Shown here: piece after piece, positions 32,707-45,072 of the stretch
Layout: every line of letters starts with the position of its first letter
Position numbering within the stretch: the stretch's first letter is position 1
DNA from: Trema orientale
Lineage: Eukaryota > Streptophyta > Magnoliopsida > Rosales > Cannabaceae
Length of the DNA: 64,000 nucleotides
NCBI GenBank assembly: GCA_002914845.1
Contig: JXTC01000533.1
Location: forward strand, 42,057 to 106,056
Direction of reading: 5' to 3'
Translations under genes and position numbers: made by a program
Notes under the pieces: generated by a model
Told to the model about the DNA's origin: nothing
The model's database searches: none
Seen by the model: the letters and a program-made list of their open reading frames with translations, nothing else

Positions 32707-32856
32707 GAGGCGGCTATAGCAGGGGCGCCCCTACGTAAGGCCCTGTTTATACACCGTTTGATGGGAATCTGTGAGGAATCTGTTTATACACAGATTTCCA
32801 TCAAACGATGTATAGACAGGACCTTACGTAGGGACGCCCCTACTGTAGACGCGCCC
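32707..32856. mobile_element. Mutator-like MITE, family 2, copy 3
   Basis: Left terminus GAGGCGGCTATAGCAGGGGC and right terminus, in reverse complement, GGGCGCGTCTACAGTAGGGG; both continue into CTACGTAAGG. Flanked by AAAGATTGGA (32697-32706) and AAAAATTGGA (32857-32866), a 10-bp duplication with one mismatch. Confidence 0.8.
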
Positions 32857-32866
32857 AAAAATTGGA

Positions 32867-34155
32867 TATCTTTTTTTTTTTTTCCCTTTTTATCAAGTAA
32901 TTTCTGATACTTGCTAGTATCTTTTTTTTTTTATTTTTTATTACACCGATGCTTGCTAATATTATTCCTTAAATACTTATGCAAAAAGACAGGGAGAGAA
33001 ATTAACTTACATATAGCAATTGGTTAGATACAAAAACATATATAGATGGATATTGAACTATTTTTTTAACCATGGATCTTGATTTGATTTCCCGGACAAA
33101 GCAGATTTTGATTTGTCCCTAATATTTGGATCTAATAGGCAAATTATACAAACGACTTTTCCTGCTAAAAGGATTTTGATGGATTTTTTTTATTTCAAAA
33201 ATGATTTTTGATTGCTCCGTGGCTTTTCCAATACGGTTGAACTCCTCTGCCACTTTTCTATTTATGTTTTTTTTTTCCCCTTTCGTAATAAAAGAAAATG
33301 ATTCATAGTATCAAATTAGAGATTATAGAGCACACAAAAAACCGGAAGATGTAAGGAATATTCGCTAAAAATATTTTTTCAGAAAAAGGAAAAATAAAAC
33401 GAATAAAGATACTAGCTCATGGACAATTGAACGGGGCTTTCACTTTCATGGTTTCCTTTTTCTTCTTCTAACAAACCTACCCCATCATTGTCATTCCAAG
33501 CAAACTCTTACAAGCAACCCCAAACAAATCTTTTTCCTTTTTTCTCTTAAGAGTGAGACTAACAAAGGAATCTCTCTTTCTCTCTTCCAAAAAAGTGTTC
33601 ATCACACACACCAAAAGACAGAACCTTCGAGTAATTTCACATTAGACAACCCCCTAAACAACTAATTATCCTTCCCTTTATCCAAAGTTACAGCTATATT
33701 AGTATACTAATCAAACTTGAAATAATTTTTTTTTTAAAAAAAGAATGTTAAAAGCATTGTTATTAATAATATTGAATGGCAAAAGAAAAATCCAGGAGGT
33801 CCATCAATGAGGGCCAATTCGATTCAATTCAATTATCTTCATCTCCTCTCCAAGGTGGGCCCCACCTAAGCTGGACCATCTTTCCCTTAATTTGTCACTT
33901 TTTGAGGATTAGATAAGAACCCCCAAACCCATGTCACATTGCATATGTCCTTGCTTGCATATGGGGTTCTTTCAATCTTCACTCCAAAGAGCAAGAGGAC
34001 ACACCCATGAGTTCAACACCATGAAAGCCACCTTCTTTGATTCAATTATTTGAAAAACCCAAAACCCTTTCAAATTCCCATTTAATTTGGCTATTTAAAC
34101 CCCTCTCTTTGATCATCATCATCATCATCATCATCACCACCGTCCATTTCCATCA
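32867..34155. other. Intergenic and promoter of the DUF6821-like gene
   Basis: No gene. The last 200 bases contain a TATA-like GGCTATTTAAACCCC near 34088-34102 and an ATC-repeat leader (ATCATCATC.. near 34111-34135) ending in CCACCGTCCATTTCCATCA before the ATG, fitting a promoter and a short 5' UTR. Confidence 0.5.
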
Positions 34156-35457
34156 ATGGCTCATAAGGAACTGGATCTTGATGACGGGTGGGAGCTCATC
34201 CCAGATGATGGGTTTCTGGGTTACCGTGACGATGGTGAGAAGAAAATCCTGTACAGAAAGTGGAGTGGTTCCGACTCTGATGGCCTTATGAACGATTATT
34301 TCAAGCACCCATTAGCAAATAATTCCCGTAAAGTGAGAGAAAAGCCGGGAAATCGGGCTCCTCAAAGGGTGCCGAGTCAACTCGTTCCTGTACCGATTCC
34401 GATTCATCTGAATCCAACAACAACAAGGACACGTGGCGAAAACCCAGATGCTGAGGATGAAGTAGTACCACCACCAACACCACCACCACCACCAATTGAG
34501 GTTGATCAGGACTCAGTCTCCAAAGTTTTCTTCAAGAAAATGAAGGAAAATGAATTTGTCGACATGAAAATGGACTCAACAAGTCCGAAGTCCCCTACTA
34601 CAAGAGGAGGTTTCATGCCTCCTCAAATTGATGCTGCTGTGTTTAACTTCGATGACAAAGTTGAGGCCATGCCCATGGTGGATAATATGAGCTCTCCAAG
34701 AATGGTTAACATGAAAAACATTTCTACTAGTGAGTTAGAGGCAGACAGTAGTGATGATGGGCTTAACATATGGAAATTAGGCCTTACTGGGATTGGAGCT
34801 ATTTGCTCGTTTGGTCTTGCTGCTGCTACTATTTGCATTCTCTTCTTGGGTAGCCACCACAGAAACAAAAACCGTCTCCAGAACCAGAAAATCCGGTTTC
34901 AGATCTACAATGATGACAAGGTCAGAAAAATCTTTCGTTTTTTACTCTATATTTTCATGTTATTTTCCAAATTTGATGAATGGCCAATTGGGCTTTTCCC
35001 CGTTGAATGTTAGTTTTTACCATATTTTGTTGACCATTTGGCTATGATTTTCAAGTTTCTAATTCATAGATATGTGCTAGGATGCCAAAGGAGTTATATG
35101 TAAGTTATGATTACTAATTCGTAATGCACCACAATGAAAGTGAAAATAAGTCTCTGTTTTATCGTTCATTCATGTATTTACTTGCACATTTAGGACACAT
35201 TTTGGTGAATATTTCTAGTAAAAATGCATATAATGGTAAGGGAAAGTAAACGAACTAGTCTTTTGATGTCAGTACCAATTTAGTTCGAACTGAAGATGTT
35301 AGGATTGTTTTGGTGAATTTACCCAAGATTTGGTTTGCAGAGGATTAAGCAAGTGGTACACCAGGCTACCAAACTGAATGAGGCAATGTCAGCAGTTAGA
35401 GGTTTGCCTCTGACCAGAGCTCATGTCACCTATGGAGGTTACTATGAAGGTCTTTAA
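34156..35457 (+). CDS. Plant-specific single-pass membrane protein, probably DUF6821 family
   Basis: Two exons, 34156-34920 and 35341-35457, joined in phase 0 (GACAAG|GTCAGA ... TTTGCAG|AGG), 293 residues. The N terminus is acidic, with DLDDGWELIPDDGFLGY (residues 7-23), a hallmark I associate with the DUF6821 plant family; family assignment is from memory of that motif. A variable, charged and Pro-rich middle (PPPTPPPPP near 113-121) follows, then a hydrophobic segment (about 207-232, LGLTGIGAICSFGLAAATIC). The C-terminal basic region and helix continue through exon 2 to VTYGGYYEGL at the end. No signal peptide is seen, so it is probably a tail-proximal anchored membrane protein with a cytosolic N terminus. 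W12-E-L-I15 after two Asp fits an ATG8-interacting (AIM) consensus. Retaining the intron would extend the frame past the donor to a stop at 35011. Function unknown. Confidence 0.85.
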
Positions 35458-37208
35458 GAACAGTCTTCAAGAGAAATGGTGGCAAGTTCCTTGGAGTTTG
35501 AGAATAAGGAGATGATGAATTTGCTATGCCTATTTTACTATATGCAAACATATTTATATATACATATATATAATTAAGGTCTTTTTCAGTGTTGTACATA
35601 GTTTTGTATGTGTTGCTTGTATAGATTCTCAGTAGTGCTTCTATAATTGGTTCTTAGCTCTCCTTCAAGTACAGCTTCTTCAGTACCAGTTATTATAAAA
35701 TAGTATTTTAGTTTTATCCATTTGGAGCACAAAATTGTTTGTAAGTTTTGTACTTGTGGGATCTGGCAGTGGCAGGAAAATGACTGATATATGCATCCTA
35801 AGCAAGAGTAGTAATTAAAAATCAGGGATTGAATTTTCCCATTTTAAAGAACCATATTACTATAGTTCATAAGTTCAACTCCATTACATTTCAATTTCAT
35901 ATAAATGTTTCTTATATAATGTCATCAAGGGGATTTAATTGTAGATTTGCTTTCGAAAAACGGAAGAAAAAAAAAGTCTCTAGATTATCTCTTAATTTAC
36001 AGCTGAACTTTAATTCTTGTGGCTAGGGTGGGTACAAACACATTATAACATATTAATTATCAGGTCCCACCTAATTGAAGTTCACTCTATTAATTTTTCC
36101 GATTTTGCGTGATTTAAGTCATCAAGAATTTCTTCTTTAGGAAAAGGTGAAAGAAAAACAAAAATGACTGATGCCCTATTGCTAATTTTTCTTTTTCCTT
36201 CTTTTGTCCAATGGAAACTTTTTATTTTAGGTATAGGAAATTAGAAAAGGGCTATTCAGATTGGATGAATTTTTACTATTGATTTTTCGGAAATTTCAAA
36301 ATTATCTCAGCAGTTAACATATCGTGTTGATAACTAATTTTTTCTTACGGAAATTTTCCATATTAGAAAATTACTTGGAATGAACTGAAATCATAATCCA
36401 TGACAGTACGTACTTCGCATTTTTCAGCTTATATGCTAAGTAGATTTTAGTGACCTTTGAATTGAGTGAAAACACTTTTGAATATATACCTCTAGAAGAA
36501 GAAGGGATATTTTTCTTAGAAGCAATGAGAGAGAAAATGAATGAGTGATTGAACGGCATAACCATCCAAATGAATGATATTTATTGAGTCATAGTAGTGA
36601 AACCCAATTGCTGGATTGAGACCAATAAGAGTTCCGAGCACTGCCCAATCGTCAAATGTGGTGACCTGTAATCATGATTTGACATCTCTCTTCGGAATTT
36701 TGTGTTGGGTACCATGTATTATTGGGGCAACCTTCAAGGCTATTTGGCACCAAATTGAGTTGGCCACGCAGATGACTTTTCAGAAACTCAAGTCTTTTTT
36801 TTGTCTTTTTTTTTTTTTTTTTTTTAAGAACAGAAAAATATCTTAATAAGTAATATGTAGCCGGCGCATTGGTTCATGAATGAAATTAATTCTTTCTAAT
36901 AAAAAATTTTCCATTGCTTTACTCAAAATTTTCTTTTGTTTTTCTTTTAGTTTATACTTTGCATGTATGCCGGTCAGGTTGATTGATGACAGCTACCAAT
37001 TACCATGTGCCTTTTACGTGCACCATGCAACTATTATCTTTTACTTAATGAGGTCTTGTGTCAAAAGCTAACTAATGTGTGCTCATTGGGAGCTACGTGT
37101 TACAAAACGATAAATTTTTTTTTTTTTTTTTCGGAATGCAACAAAATTATAAATTTAGATGAAAAAAAGATGGTTAAAAAGTCATGGAAAAAAAAGCCTA
37201 CCTGCAAC
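35458..37208. other. 3' UTR of the DUF6821-like gene, then intergenic
   Basis: Transcript-like sequence to about 35700 (exact polyadenylation site unknown). Beyond that it is AT-rich with T-runs near 36800 and 37115 and no recognisable gene. Confidence 0.45.
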
Positions 37209-37211
37209 TAA

Positions 37212-37629
37212 GGCTATGTTTGATAAAGAGGAAAGAAAATACGAGAGAATGAAAAAATAGAAGGAAAGAAAATGTGTAAAAAAGAAAGAAAAATATCTTT
37301 CTCTTATAGTTATTTGGTATATAAAAAAAAAAGAAAATTGATGTATTATAAAATGACTATTTTATCTTCTATATTATTATTTTAAAAATTGGTACATAAG
37401 AATAATTTAGTAAATTAAATTTGTCATCAATTAATTCTTTTTCCTTCCCTCTTTCCCTCCAATTTGGAGGGGAAAATTTTTATGGGGCCCTCATTTTATT
37501 TTTTCCTCCCTTTTCTCTCCCTTTTTCCTTTCTCTTCCCTTTTCTTTCCTACCAAACAACCCCATTTTCCCTTCACTTATCTATCTAATCTTTTCTTCCT
37601 CTCACTTTTCCCTGTTACCAAACATAGCC
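37212..37629 (+). mobile_element. GA-rich MITE, copy B (Tourist-like ends)
   Basis: GGCTATGTTTGATAAAGAGG at the left and, in reverse complement, GGCTATGTTTGGTAACAGGG at the right. TAA on both sides (37209-37211 and 37630-37632) fits a PIF/Harbinger duplication. The left half is GA-rich, the right half CT-rich. Related in inverse orientation to 4417-4794. Confidence 0.75.
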
Positions 37630-37648
37630 TAACTCTATGTTCCAAGCA

Positions 37649-37679
<31 letters not shown>

Positions 37680-37812
37680 CTAACTAACTCAACGTGATAA
37701 TTAACTTTAACTAACGTGTTTCTTTAAATTTAAGTGGAAACGAACAGGATCAATTGAGGTTAAAAAAAAACGGGGCAAGTTGCAAACAAAAATTTCAATC
37801 TTTGGCATATTT

Positions 37813-37873
37813 GGCATTTAGATCCCTAACCTTCAAATCTTGGCATTTAGATCCCTAACCTTCAAATCTTGGC
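37813..37873. repeat. Two-unit tandem repeat, period 29 bp
   Basis: GGCATTTAGATCCCTAACCT plus TCAAATCTT, repeated exactly once head to tail. Confidence 0.9.
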
Positions 37874-37920
37874 GTTTAAGTACAAAACCTCTTAGAATAG
37901 TGGTATCTGTTAGTCAGGTG

Positions 37921-38389
37921 CAGAGGCAGTCAAGGGCCCCCACTGAATTTTTGAAAATTTATATTAATGTAGTAAAATTTTTCATAATTTGAGTTTTGCC
38001 CCCGCTAAATAAAGAAGATACAATGTATGCCCTACCTTATATAGTCTATTTTCTAATAAAAATATATTTTAAGTCCAAATGTAAGGTGTGCAAAAAAACA
38101 AAAATAATTAAAAAAAAAAGTCTAATATTATAAAGATGATAAATAAAAATAAATAATATTATAATTATTTATATCCACCCTTATTTTTTGCTCCCACCCA
38201 ATCTTTTTAAAAGACTCATTATGAAAAATTTGAAGTTTAGTGTAATTTTTCACACATCTTTGTAAGAAAAGAAATTATTTCTTGTATTATTATTTGAGTT
38301 CAAAATTTTTATCTTGATTATTTCAATGAAAAAAGAATCTCTTGATTAAGTTATGCTTCCATTGAGATTAGCTTCTAGCTCTGCCGTTG
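37921..38389. mobile_element. Inverted-repeat element, hAT-like (low confidence)
   Basis: CAGAGGCAGTCAAGGG at the left and, from the right in reverse complement, CAACGGCAGAGCTAGAAG, similar to the CAGAGGC-type ends of plant hAT derivatives. The interior has no coding signal. Flanking 8-mers GTCAGGTG and CTCAATCA do not match convincingly. Confidence 0.3.
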
Positions 38390-39218
38390 CTCAATCATAT
38401 ATGTAATGTATAATATAACACGATATTATTTCATTGGAACACATGTAAAAGTAATCAAATGCCACAAAAGCTTTTGAGGCAAACTCTGGATTTTTTACTA
38501 GCATATTGAGATGCAACATATTGAGGGTGATTTAGTGGTTTATAGTGCAAAGGGTGTTCTTCATCGACTAGCTCTTTTGGTATGCTTATGATTCTATTGT
38601 TAAAGGCAAATAACAAGGCAGAGTATCTCACTTTACTTCCGCTCACACTGTTAGTCCTTAATCTGATCAGATATCTGCCATGTGCTTTTCACATATATAG
38701 TTTTCAATGGGTAATCAACTAATTGGCAAATGAAGAAATTAAAAAAAAAAAACAAAGAAAAAGAAAAGAAAAGAACTAATCATTTCCCCGAAACAAACTC
38801 GTTTTCCCCACAAGTTTTTGTTTTAGCATATGGCCAAGATTCAAGGAGTAGGGTTTACAACAAGGATCTTACTAGGGTAAGGGCGGAGCACTGTTAAGGA
38901 CAAACTTAAATTAGAGGGCTCCCATGGCTGATGAACAAAGGATGACTTCAACCTGGTGTTTCATGTAGAGTAGAAGGCCAATTCAAGATGTAGGTCTTCT
39001 TTTTCAGGTTATTGGCATAAGTAGTCCCTAAATTTTTTGAAATGTAACATTTTAATCCATGAATTAAATAAATAGCTCGATTAGTCCTTGAATTTGTGTT
39101 TAAGTGACAATTTAGTCCAAATCACTAACATTATTAAATTTTAGGCAAAATTCTCATGTTTATATTACATGTTCAGTTGGAAGACAAAAAATTAAAAACA
39201 AAACTAAAAAGTGAAATA
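38390..39218. other. Intergenic, no gene seen
   Basis: No coding signal. The last 140 bases form the left arm of an inverted-repeat element that was split by the Copia insertion described next. Confidence 0.45.
39214..39218. repeat. AAATA target-site duplication, left copy
   Basis: Identical to 45073-45077. The pair flanks the Copia element exactly at its LTR edges. Confidence 0.8.
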
Positions 39219-39508
39219 TGTTATGAATATATTAATTTATATGTGGATGTTCATATTCCATAACCCCTAACCTTTAGGTTTCTTAGCCTCCCATTTAAAT
39301 CTAGTTAATAGTGTTTTACATTGTAACATATATCATCTTTTGGTATTCTAGCACTTATGATTGTAAGCCTATAAATATGCCATTGAGTATGTATTGTGGA
39401 TATGAAGAAGAATGGAATATTAAGAAAATTCTCTCTACATTTCTCTTGTGTTTTCTTCTTTTACTTTTGTGCATTTTCTATTCTATACTTTGTACTTAGT
39501 TTATAATA
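39219..39508 (+). repeat. 5' LTR of the 39.2-45.1 kb Copia element
   Basis: Begins TGTTATGAATATATTAATTT, carries TATAAATATGCC near 39371 as likely TATA region, and ends TTTATAATA before the TTATCAGCACGA leader. Confidence 0.85.
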
Positions 39509-41269
39509 CGTTATCAGCACGAATCTCTAGCCACTGGTTTTACATATTGTCAAGAGGTGCTTCCATTGAGGTATACTCTCTTTCTCTTGGTTAATTTTAA
39601 TTCTTTTTAAATTTCTGGATATTATTGATTATTTATAGAGAGTAGTAGCTAGCCGCTGTGAGAATTATATCTCGTACTTGGAGTCTTTGCTCAAGTTTTA
39701 TTACTTATTATATAGCTTTGCAAATTCTCCAAAGAGAATGTTGCACTTTAAAATTGTGGATTTGCCATAGTCAATATAAGTATTGACATTTAAAGATGAA
39801 TGCATAATTCTTCGAAATCTATGCTTATATAACTAAACAATATCGCATATAGCACCCTAGAAGTGGAAAATGCTAATAAAATCGTATATGGCACCCTAGT
39901 AATGTAAATTACAAGTACAAGAAAATAGAAAAATTTGCTGATTAAATTTCAAGAGCTATAGATAAAATGCGGTCTATGACATGTGCAATGGTTTTCGTTA
40001 TACATATATAATGTATTTTGCAAGGGTAATACATATACCAAATCGTAAAATTCCAATTTTAATTTGTGGAAGAATCATATACTTATATAGTTTTACACGA
40101 TCCTAGAAGTGATGTGCATATTTCATAATTAAGAGTTTATCATATAGCTAAAAATAAACAATGATCTTATTATCATTTCTCTAACTATAAAAAAATTATA
40201 TAGCCATCTGAAGTGGACTAATTATATCATATAATCACTTGAAGTGGAACAATTATATTTCTTTAGGAAAAAAAAAGGGAAGAATGTACCTTGTATTTGA
40301 ATCAAGGACTAAAGGACCGAACTCCTATTGGATTATTTTAAGAACAATACTATTTCTATTGAATTAGAAAAAGTAAAACTACAACTGTTTTTGTAGTAGT
40401 TTGTTATTTTTAACAACATCGTAAGCTATTATTTAGCATTTATAAATATATATGTCGATTGATTAGTCTTTCGGTGTATTTGATGATTGCTTAAATTCGT
40501 ACAAAATTAATGTATTGCATAAAAGGTTATCAGTTATCGATGTTCTAAATTCTTATCCGATTGCAAATTTATTATTTCTAATTGTACATATATTGGTTAT
40601 ATTGTTATACAAATTTTGCGATCATGTTTTGTTAATTCTCTATCAACCACATGATATATTTATATCTTTTACAATTCATATATATTTTTGGTTTATATTG
40701 TACGCATATAATGTCATATATGAAGGCTAAAACCTATGGAGATTCTGTGGTCTTATTCTAATTTTTCTGTATAGGCATATTATCTATTTGATTGTCTTGG
40801 CTTACATGCTTTTCTAAAATATGTTCTATGAATATGTGAAGTTCACAGATGCATATTATTTTATACATGTTTGTTCTTGGACTCGATTTTTATTTGCTCT
40901 TGCTTTGGTTTTAAATAAGTTATATTAAATAAATATATATATATCTATGGGAGTAATCCAGTTTTATATACATATGAATGTGTATATATAAATACAAAGT
41001 TATTCCTATGATTACTTATTACTGATTTCTATTTGATTGGGTGAAGAAACCAACTATAATTCTTATAGTTTTTGAATATACTAAATCAGTTATATTACAA
41101 TTATATTGATTACTAATCTTTGGACTTTGGTTTTACTTGAGAGTACATAAACTTTTGAGCAATCTCATTGACTATATTCAAATAATTGTTTGGGAAATAA
41201 TTGTATTTAGAATATTGTAAACTATTTATTTTGGACATATTAAGATAGCAAATTTATCTAAGCTTGAGT

Positions 41270-44200
41270 TCAATACTCTTGAAATTTATGAAAAAAAAAT
41301 ATTTGACGTGAGTCTTTGATGCTGAAATGCATTTGGATACTAATGAGTTGGCTGAGATCATTAAGGAAGAAATTAAGGCATCGGCCTAAAATACAGCTAA
41401 GCTTATGACATTATTGAGGCATTGTTTAGTGAGAATTTGAAAGCTTAATACCTCATTATTAAAGATTCCAATGTTCTCTGAAAACAAAGCATTAACGACC
41501 TGAGGTTCGTTATCCTACTGCCTGCTTAATTTGATTGGTTATATCAGTGCTTATAGGACTTTAAGTCCATATCAAAGTACAATTCAGTCATATTTAGAAT
41601 AACCTCACAACTGAAATTGTGTAGTGATAAGACTATTTTTCATGTCTCTAATGTACTCTTGTAGTAGTACTACAAAGAACAAAAATTTTCAAAAGTACTC
41701 TATATTTATTGCCTGTCTTTTGGTGGTTGAGAGAGACAATGCATTAATGATGATGAATCATCAAGCTAAGCCTATCAGTGTGACAACAGTCTGTGAAGTG
41801 AATGTTGTATGTAGCCACGAGTGTGATAAATATGGGCAATGTATAGGAACAATGGATATGATTATGGGCATACTTATAAAAAAATACCTGTGAACACTCA
41901 CCAGAAGAGGTGGAGAAATAATGAGCATGCAGCACGAGAATGAACAACATGCTTATTGTAGATGTTGAGAGAAATACCATTATGAGCTGTACTTGTTGTA
42001 CTTGCTGTCCATTTTAATGAATACAACAAACCTTGGAAGGGAATTAGAAAATGTAGAGGACATAACCCAACTATTTGTGATTCATAAGTTGACTTCCTAA
42101 AGGATTAATTGAGTTTAGATATTCTTATAGTTATTTATCATTGAATTTCAAATGTGTTTGAATAATTCTTGGATATTATTTTTAGTTGTTTATTTATTTA
42201 CCTGCATTATTCTATACTGCAATGTATATATCACCTTATTATTATTTTTTTGCTTGAATATTAATGGGAACGATGCCAAACTCATACTTCTGGAGAAATA
42301 AATTAGAAGTATATTTAGTAGATAGTGCAATTATGCATATTATCCTATGGGATAGTAGATACCTTATGGATATGTCTTATAATGAAGGGTATATATTACA
42401 ATTTTAGGTATTGTTAAATAAATAGATGGCTCTAAAAGAGCCTCTCTATAAGCTTGTATTGCACTTTCATATCATAAGTTGTAAGCATGTTACATTGAAC
42501 CTGTAGTTCAATAATCAAATTCTGAAGAATCGGTATGATCGATTAAGTTATCCTAAGTCTAGTATGATGAACCGAAGTATTGAGAATTATGACGGACATC
42601 AATTCAAGAATCAGAAAAATCCTTCATATGATTTTGTGCTGCGTATGCTCAAGGCCAATTAGTTAAAAGCCGTCGTTAAAACCATTGTAATTTATAATAG
42701 ATCCAAGGGAATATATGAGGGTCATTTCAATAAATTATAATTTTGACAGATGTCTAAACGCATTGGTCTTATGTTAGCCTGTTGTCTATCTATAATTTGA
42801 TCTTTGACAAACTGTTCACTCAAATTATTAGCTTATAATTAAGTGTAGTTTTCATATTGTCCCAATAAGTCTAGAAGACTTGATAATATTTGTAAATTTA
42901 TATTTCAATACTAGAGTAATTATTTTTTGGTAATTGAGATGAAAGTTGAGCATCATATGACCCACACTTATACACAAGATGACCTAGTAGAGTCATTTAT
43001 TAAAGCAAAAAGCTTATTGTAAATTGAAATCAAAATTACCTTTCATTATTTGGGGATATAATATTAAGCACACAATAGCCCTGATTCAAATTTGGTCACC
43101 TGCATATCACATATACCCCCGATTATAACTTGTACATGAGCATAAGCCTAAAAATTATTATTATCTGCGAGTTTGTGGTTGTGCCATATGTTTGTCAATT
43201 CAACTGCCTTGATTATAAGCATTCTTAAATACTTCTAAGGGGTAATTTATTTACCACACATTTACTAATTGCTAATTAGACAAGGCACATTTCTCGATGT
43301 TAGGGGGAGAAATGATACTTGTAGTATGAAAAATGTCGAGAAAATTCCTAGAAGGAAGACTAGTTAAGTATTTTAATTCTTGTACAAGTAAAAGTAAACT
43401 AGAAGTTTTTAGAAAATAATATAGTTGTTACAGATTGCAATTCAACTGCCAAAGATATTTATAGATGCTATGAGAGTGACAAAAAATCTTAAATTCCTGC
43501 TGCTAATACCCCAATAATGGTTGTGATCCCTATTAATAACACATGACCCATTGAGCTCGAAACATGCCAGAAGCATAGACAGCAAATTAGTGCTAAAGAT
43601 AAGAATCTGCAGAAAAGAAAAGCAGCGTCACTGAGAGAAGCCTTCTGAAGAGAAAGATCTTAGTCAAAAAGCTATAGCTAATATTGAAAAATAGACTGAG
43701 ACGATGGCAATTAAATTCTCCAAATATGGCTCATGGAGTAGATGTGATCGACAAAAATTTCGAGATCTCAATATATTTGTAAATATAGGAGAAAAATTGA
43801 ATAGAAATTTTGATCGTCGACGATGTATTTGCCTTAACAGTTAGTCTTGCTGTCTCAAGATAAATCTGGATCCAGAACTCATGAGTATGGTTAAATGATA
43901 GCATAAACATGATTGGCCATTATGGAAAGAGGTAATTCAGGCCGAGCTAGTCTCGCTTTCTAAAAGCAATATATTCGGACTTATTATGCTGACTCCCCGC
44001 AATATGAAATCGATTGTATATACGTAGATGTTTGTCCGAAAATGTAACGAAAATAATGAGATAGTAAGATATAAAGTGAGACTAGTTGCCAGGAGTTTTC
44101 TCGCAGAGAACAGACATTAACTAGAACGAAACTTATTCTCCTTTTTTTAAATATGATCACATTCCATTACCTGATTATTATGGCAATTAATGAGAGGTTT

Positions 44201-44400
44201 GATATGTGTCTCATGGATGTTGTATTAAAAGTAGACATATGAACGTTCTAGAAGGAGTAAAGATTGCATCAAATATGGAACATATATTCAATTGAATTGT
44301 AGAAATTTTGCATGGATTGAAGCAATTTTGGCGCAGATGGAAAATACTGATTCTATAAATTCTTGCAGAAATTAGGATATGTGAACGACGCAATGTGCCA
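41270..44400 (+). pseudogene. Broken gag-pol remnant of the Copia element
   Basis: Scattered similarity in all three frames: gag start near 41320; an MMMNHQAKPISVTTVCEVNV stretch (about 41748-41807), which in related elements precedes the zinc knuckle; and a protease-like VDSAIMHIILWDSRYL reading (42319-42366; the DSG/DSA catalytic Asp region). A LNCRNFAWIEAI segment near 44290-44330 lies where RT should be. Stops are frequent throughout, so no product is expected. Confidence 0.6.
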
Positions 44401-44491
44401 CTATGTATCTATGAAGCATCTTATTTTATTAGTTAGTGTGCGTTGTTTAATATTGTTGTCCTTATCAGGGGGAGCAAATTAGTATATAGCT

Positions 44492-44764
44492 GTACTCTTT
44501 TTCCTTAGTCAAATTTTTGTCTCATAAGGTTTTTATTGACTAAAGATTTTAATGATGCAGCCTATGCAGTAGCTAAATGATGAATATTGTACTCTTTTTT
44601 CCTTCGCTGAGGTTTTGTCCCATTGGATTTTTCTAGCAAGGTTTTTAATGAGTCAACTTTAACAAATAATAAGAATATTGCACTCTTTTTCCTCTACTAG
44701 GTTTTTCGTCCCAAAGGGTTTTACCTAGTAAGGTTTTAATGAGGCATATTCTAATGAATATCCA
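44492..44764. repeat. Three-unit tandem repeat before the 3' LTR, period about 91-97 bp
   Basis: Units begin at 44492, 44589 and 44680 with GTACTCTTTTT/GCACTCTTTTT. Each contains a TTTTTGTC(C)CA(TTG)G motif and a second AAGGTTTTAATGA-type motif. This arrangement before the polypurine tract recurs in Ale/Retrofit-like Copia elements. Confidence 0.75.
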
Positions 44765-44765
44765 A

Positions 44766-44783
44766 GGGGGGGGGAGGGGGGGG
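44766..44783 (+). promoter_or_regulatory. Polypurine tract of the Copia element
   Basis: G-run interrupted by one A, immediately upstream of the 3' LTR, where second-strand priming occurs in LTR retrotransposons. Confidence 0.75.
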
Positions 44784-45072
44784 TATTATAAATATATTAA
44801 TTTATATGTGGATGTTCATATTCTATAACCCCTAACCTTTAGGTTTCTTAGCCCCCATTTAAATCTAGTTAATAGTGTTTTATACTGTAACATATATCAT
44901 CTTTTGGCATTCTAGCACTTATGATTGTAAGCCTATAAATATGCCATTAAGCATGTATTATGGATATGAAGAAGAATGGAATATTAAGAAAATTCTCTCT
45001 ACATTTCTCTTGTGTCTTCTTCTCTTACTTTTGTGTATTTTCTATTCTATACTTTGCACTAAGTTTATAATA
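44784..45072 (+). repeat. 3' LTR of the 39.2-45.1 kb Copia element
   Basis: Collinear with 39219-39508 over its whole length; begins TATTATAAATATATTAATTT (TG decayed to TA) and ends TTTATAATA. Confidence 0.85.

Larger units (their letters stand above)
39219..45072 (+). mobile_element. Degenerate Copia retrotransposon with both LTRs
   Basis: 5.85-kb element with 5' LTR 39219-39508, 3' LTR 44784-45072 and AAATA duplications. The two LTRs differ at roughly 15-17 of 290 positions by eye, mostly C/T and G/A, so the insertion is not recent. Right after the 5' LTR comes CGTTATCAGCACGA, the leader/primer-binding type typical of Ale/Retrofit-like Copia. A G-rich polypurine tract (44766-44783) precedes the 3' LTR. 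Coding traces with many stops include a gag-like LDAEMHLDTNELAEIIKEE near 41320-41370 and a pre-RT linker-like THLLIAN..TRHISRC near 43258-43305. The RT is largely missing, so the element cannot be autonomous. Confidence 0.85.

Noticed and set aside
38455..38646. Minus-strand 63-residue frame
   Set aside because: No motif, no splice or promoter context; chance frame.
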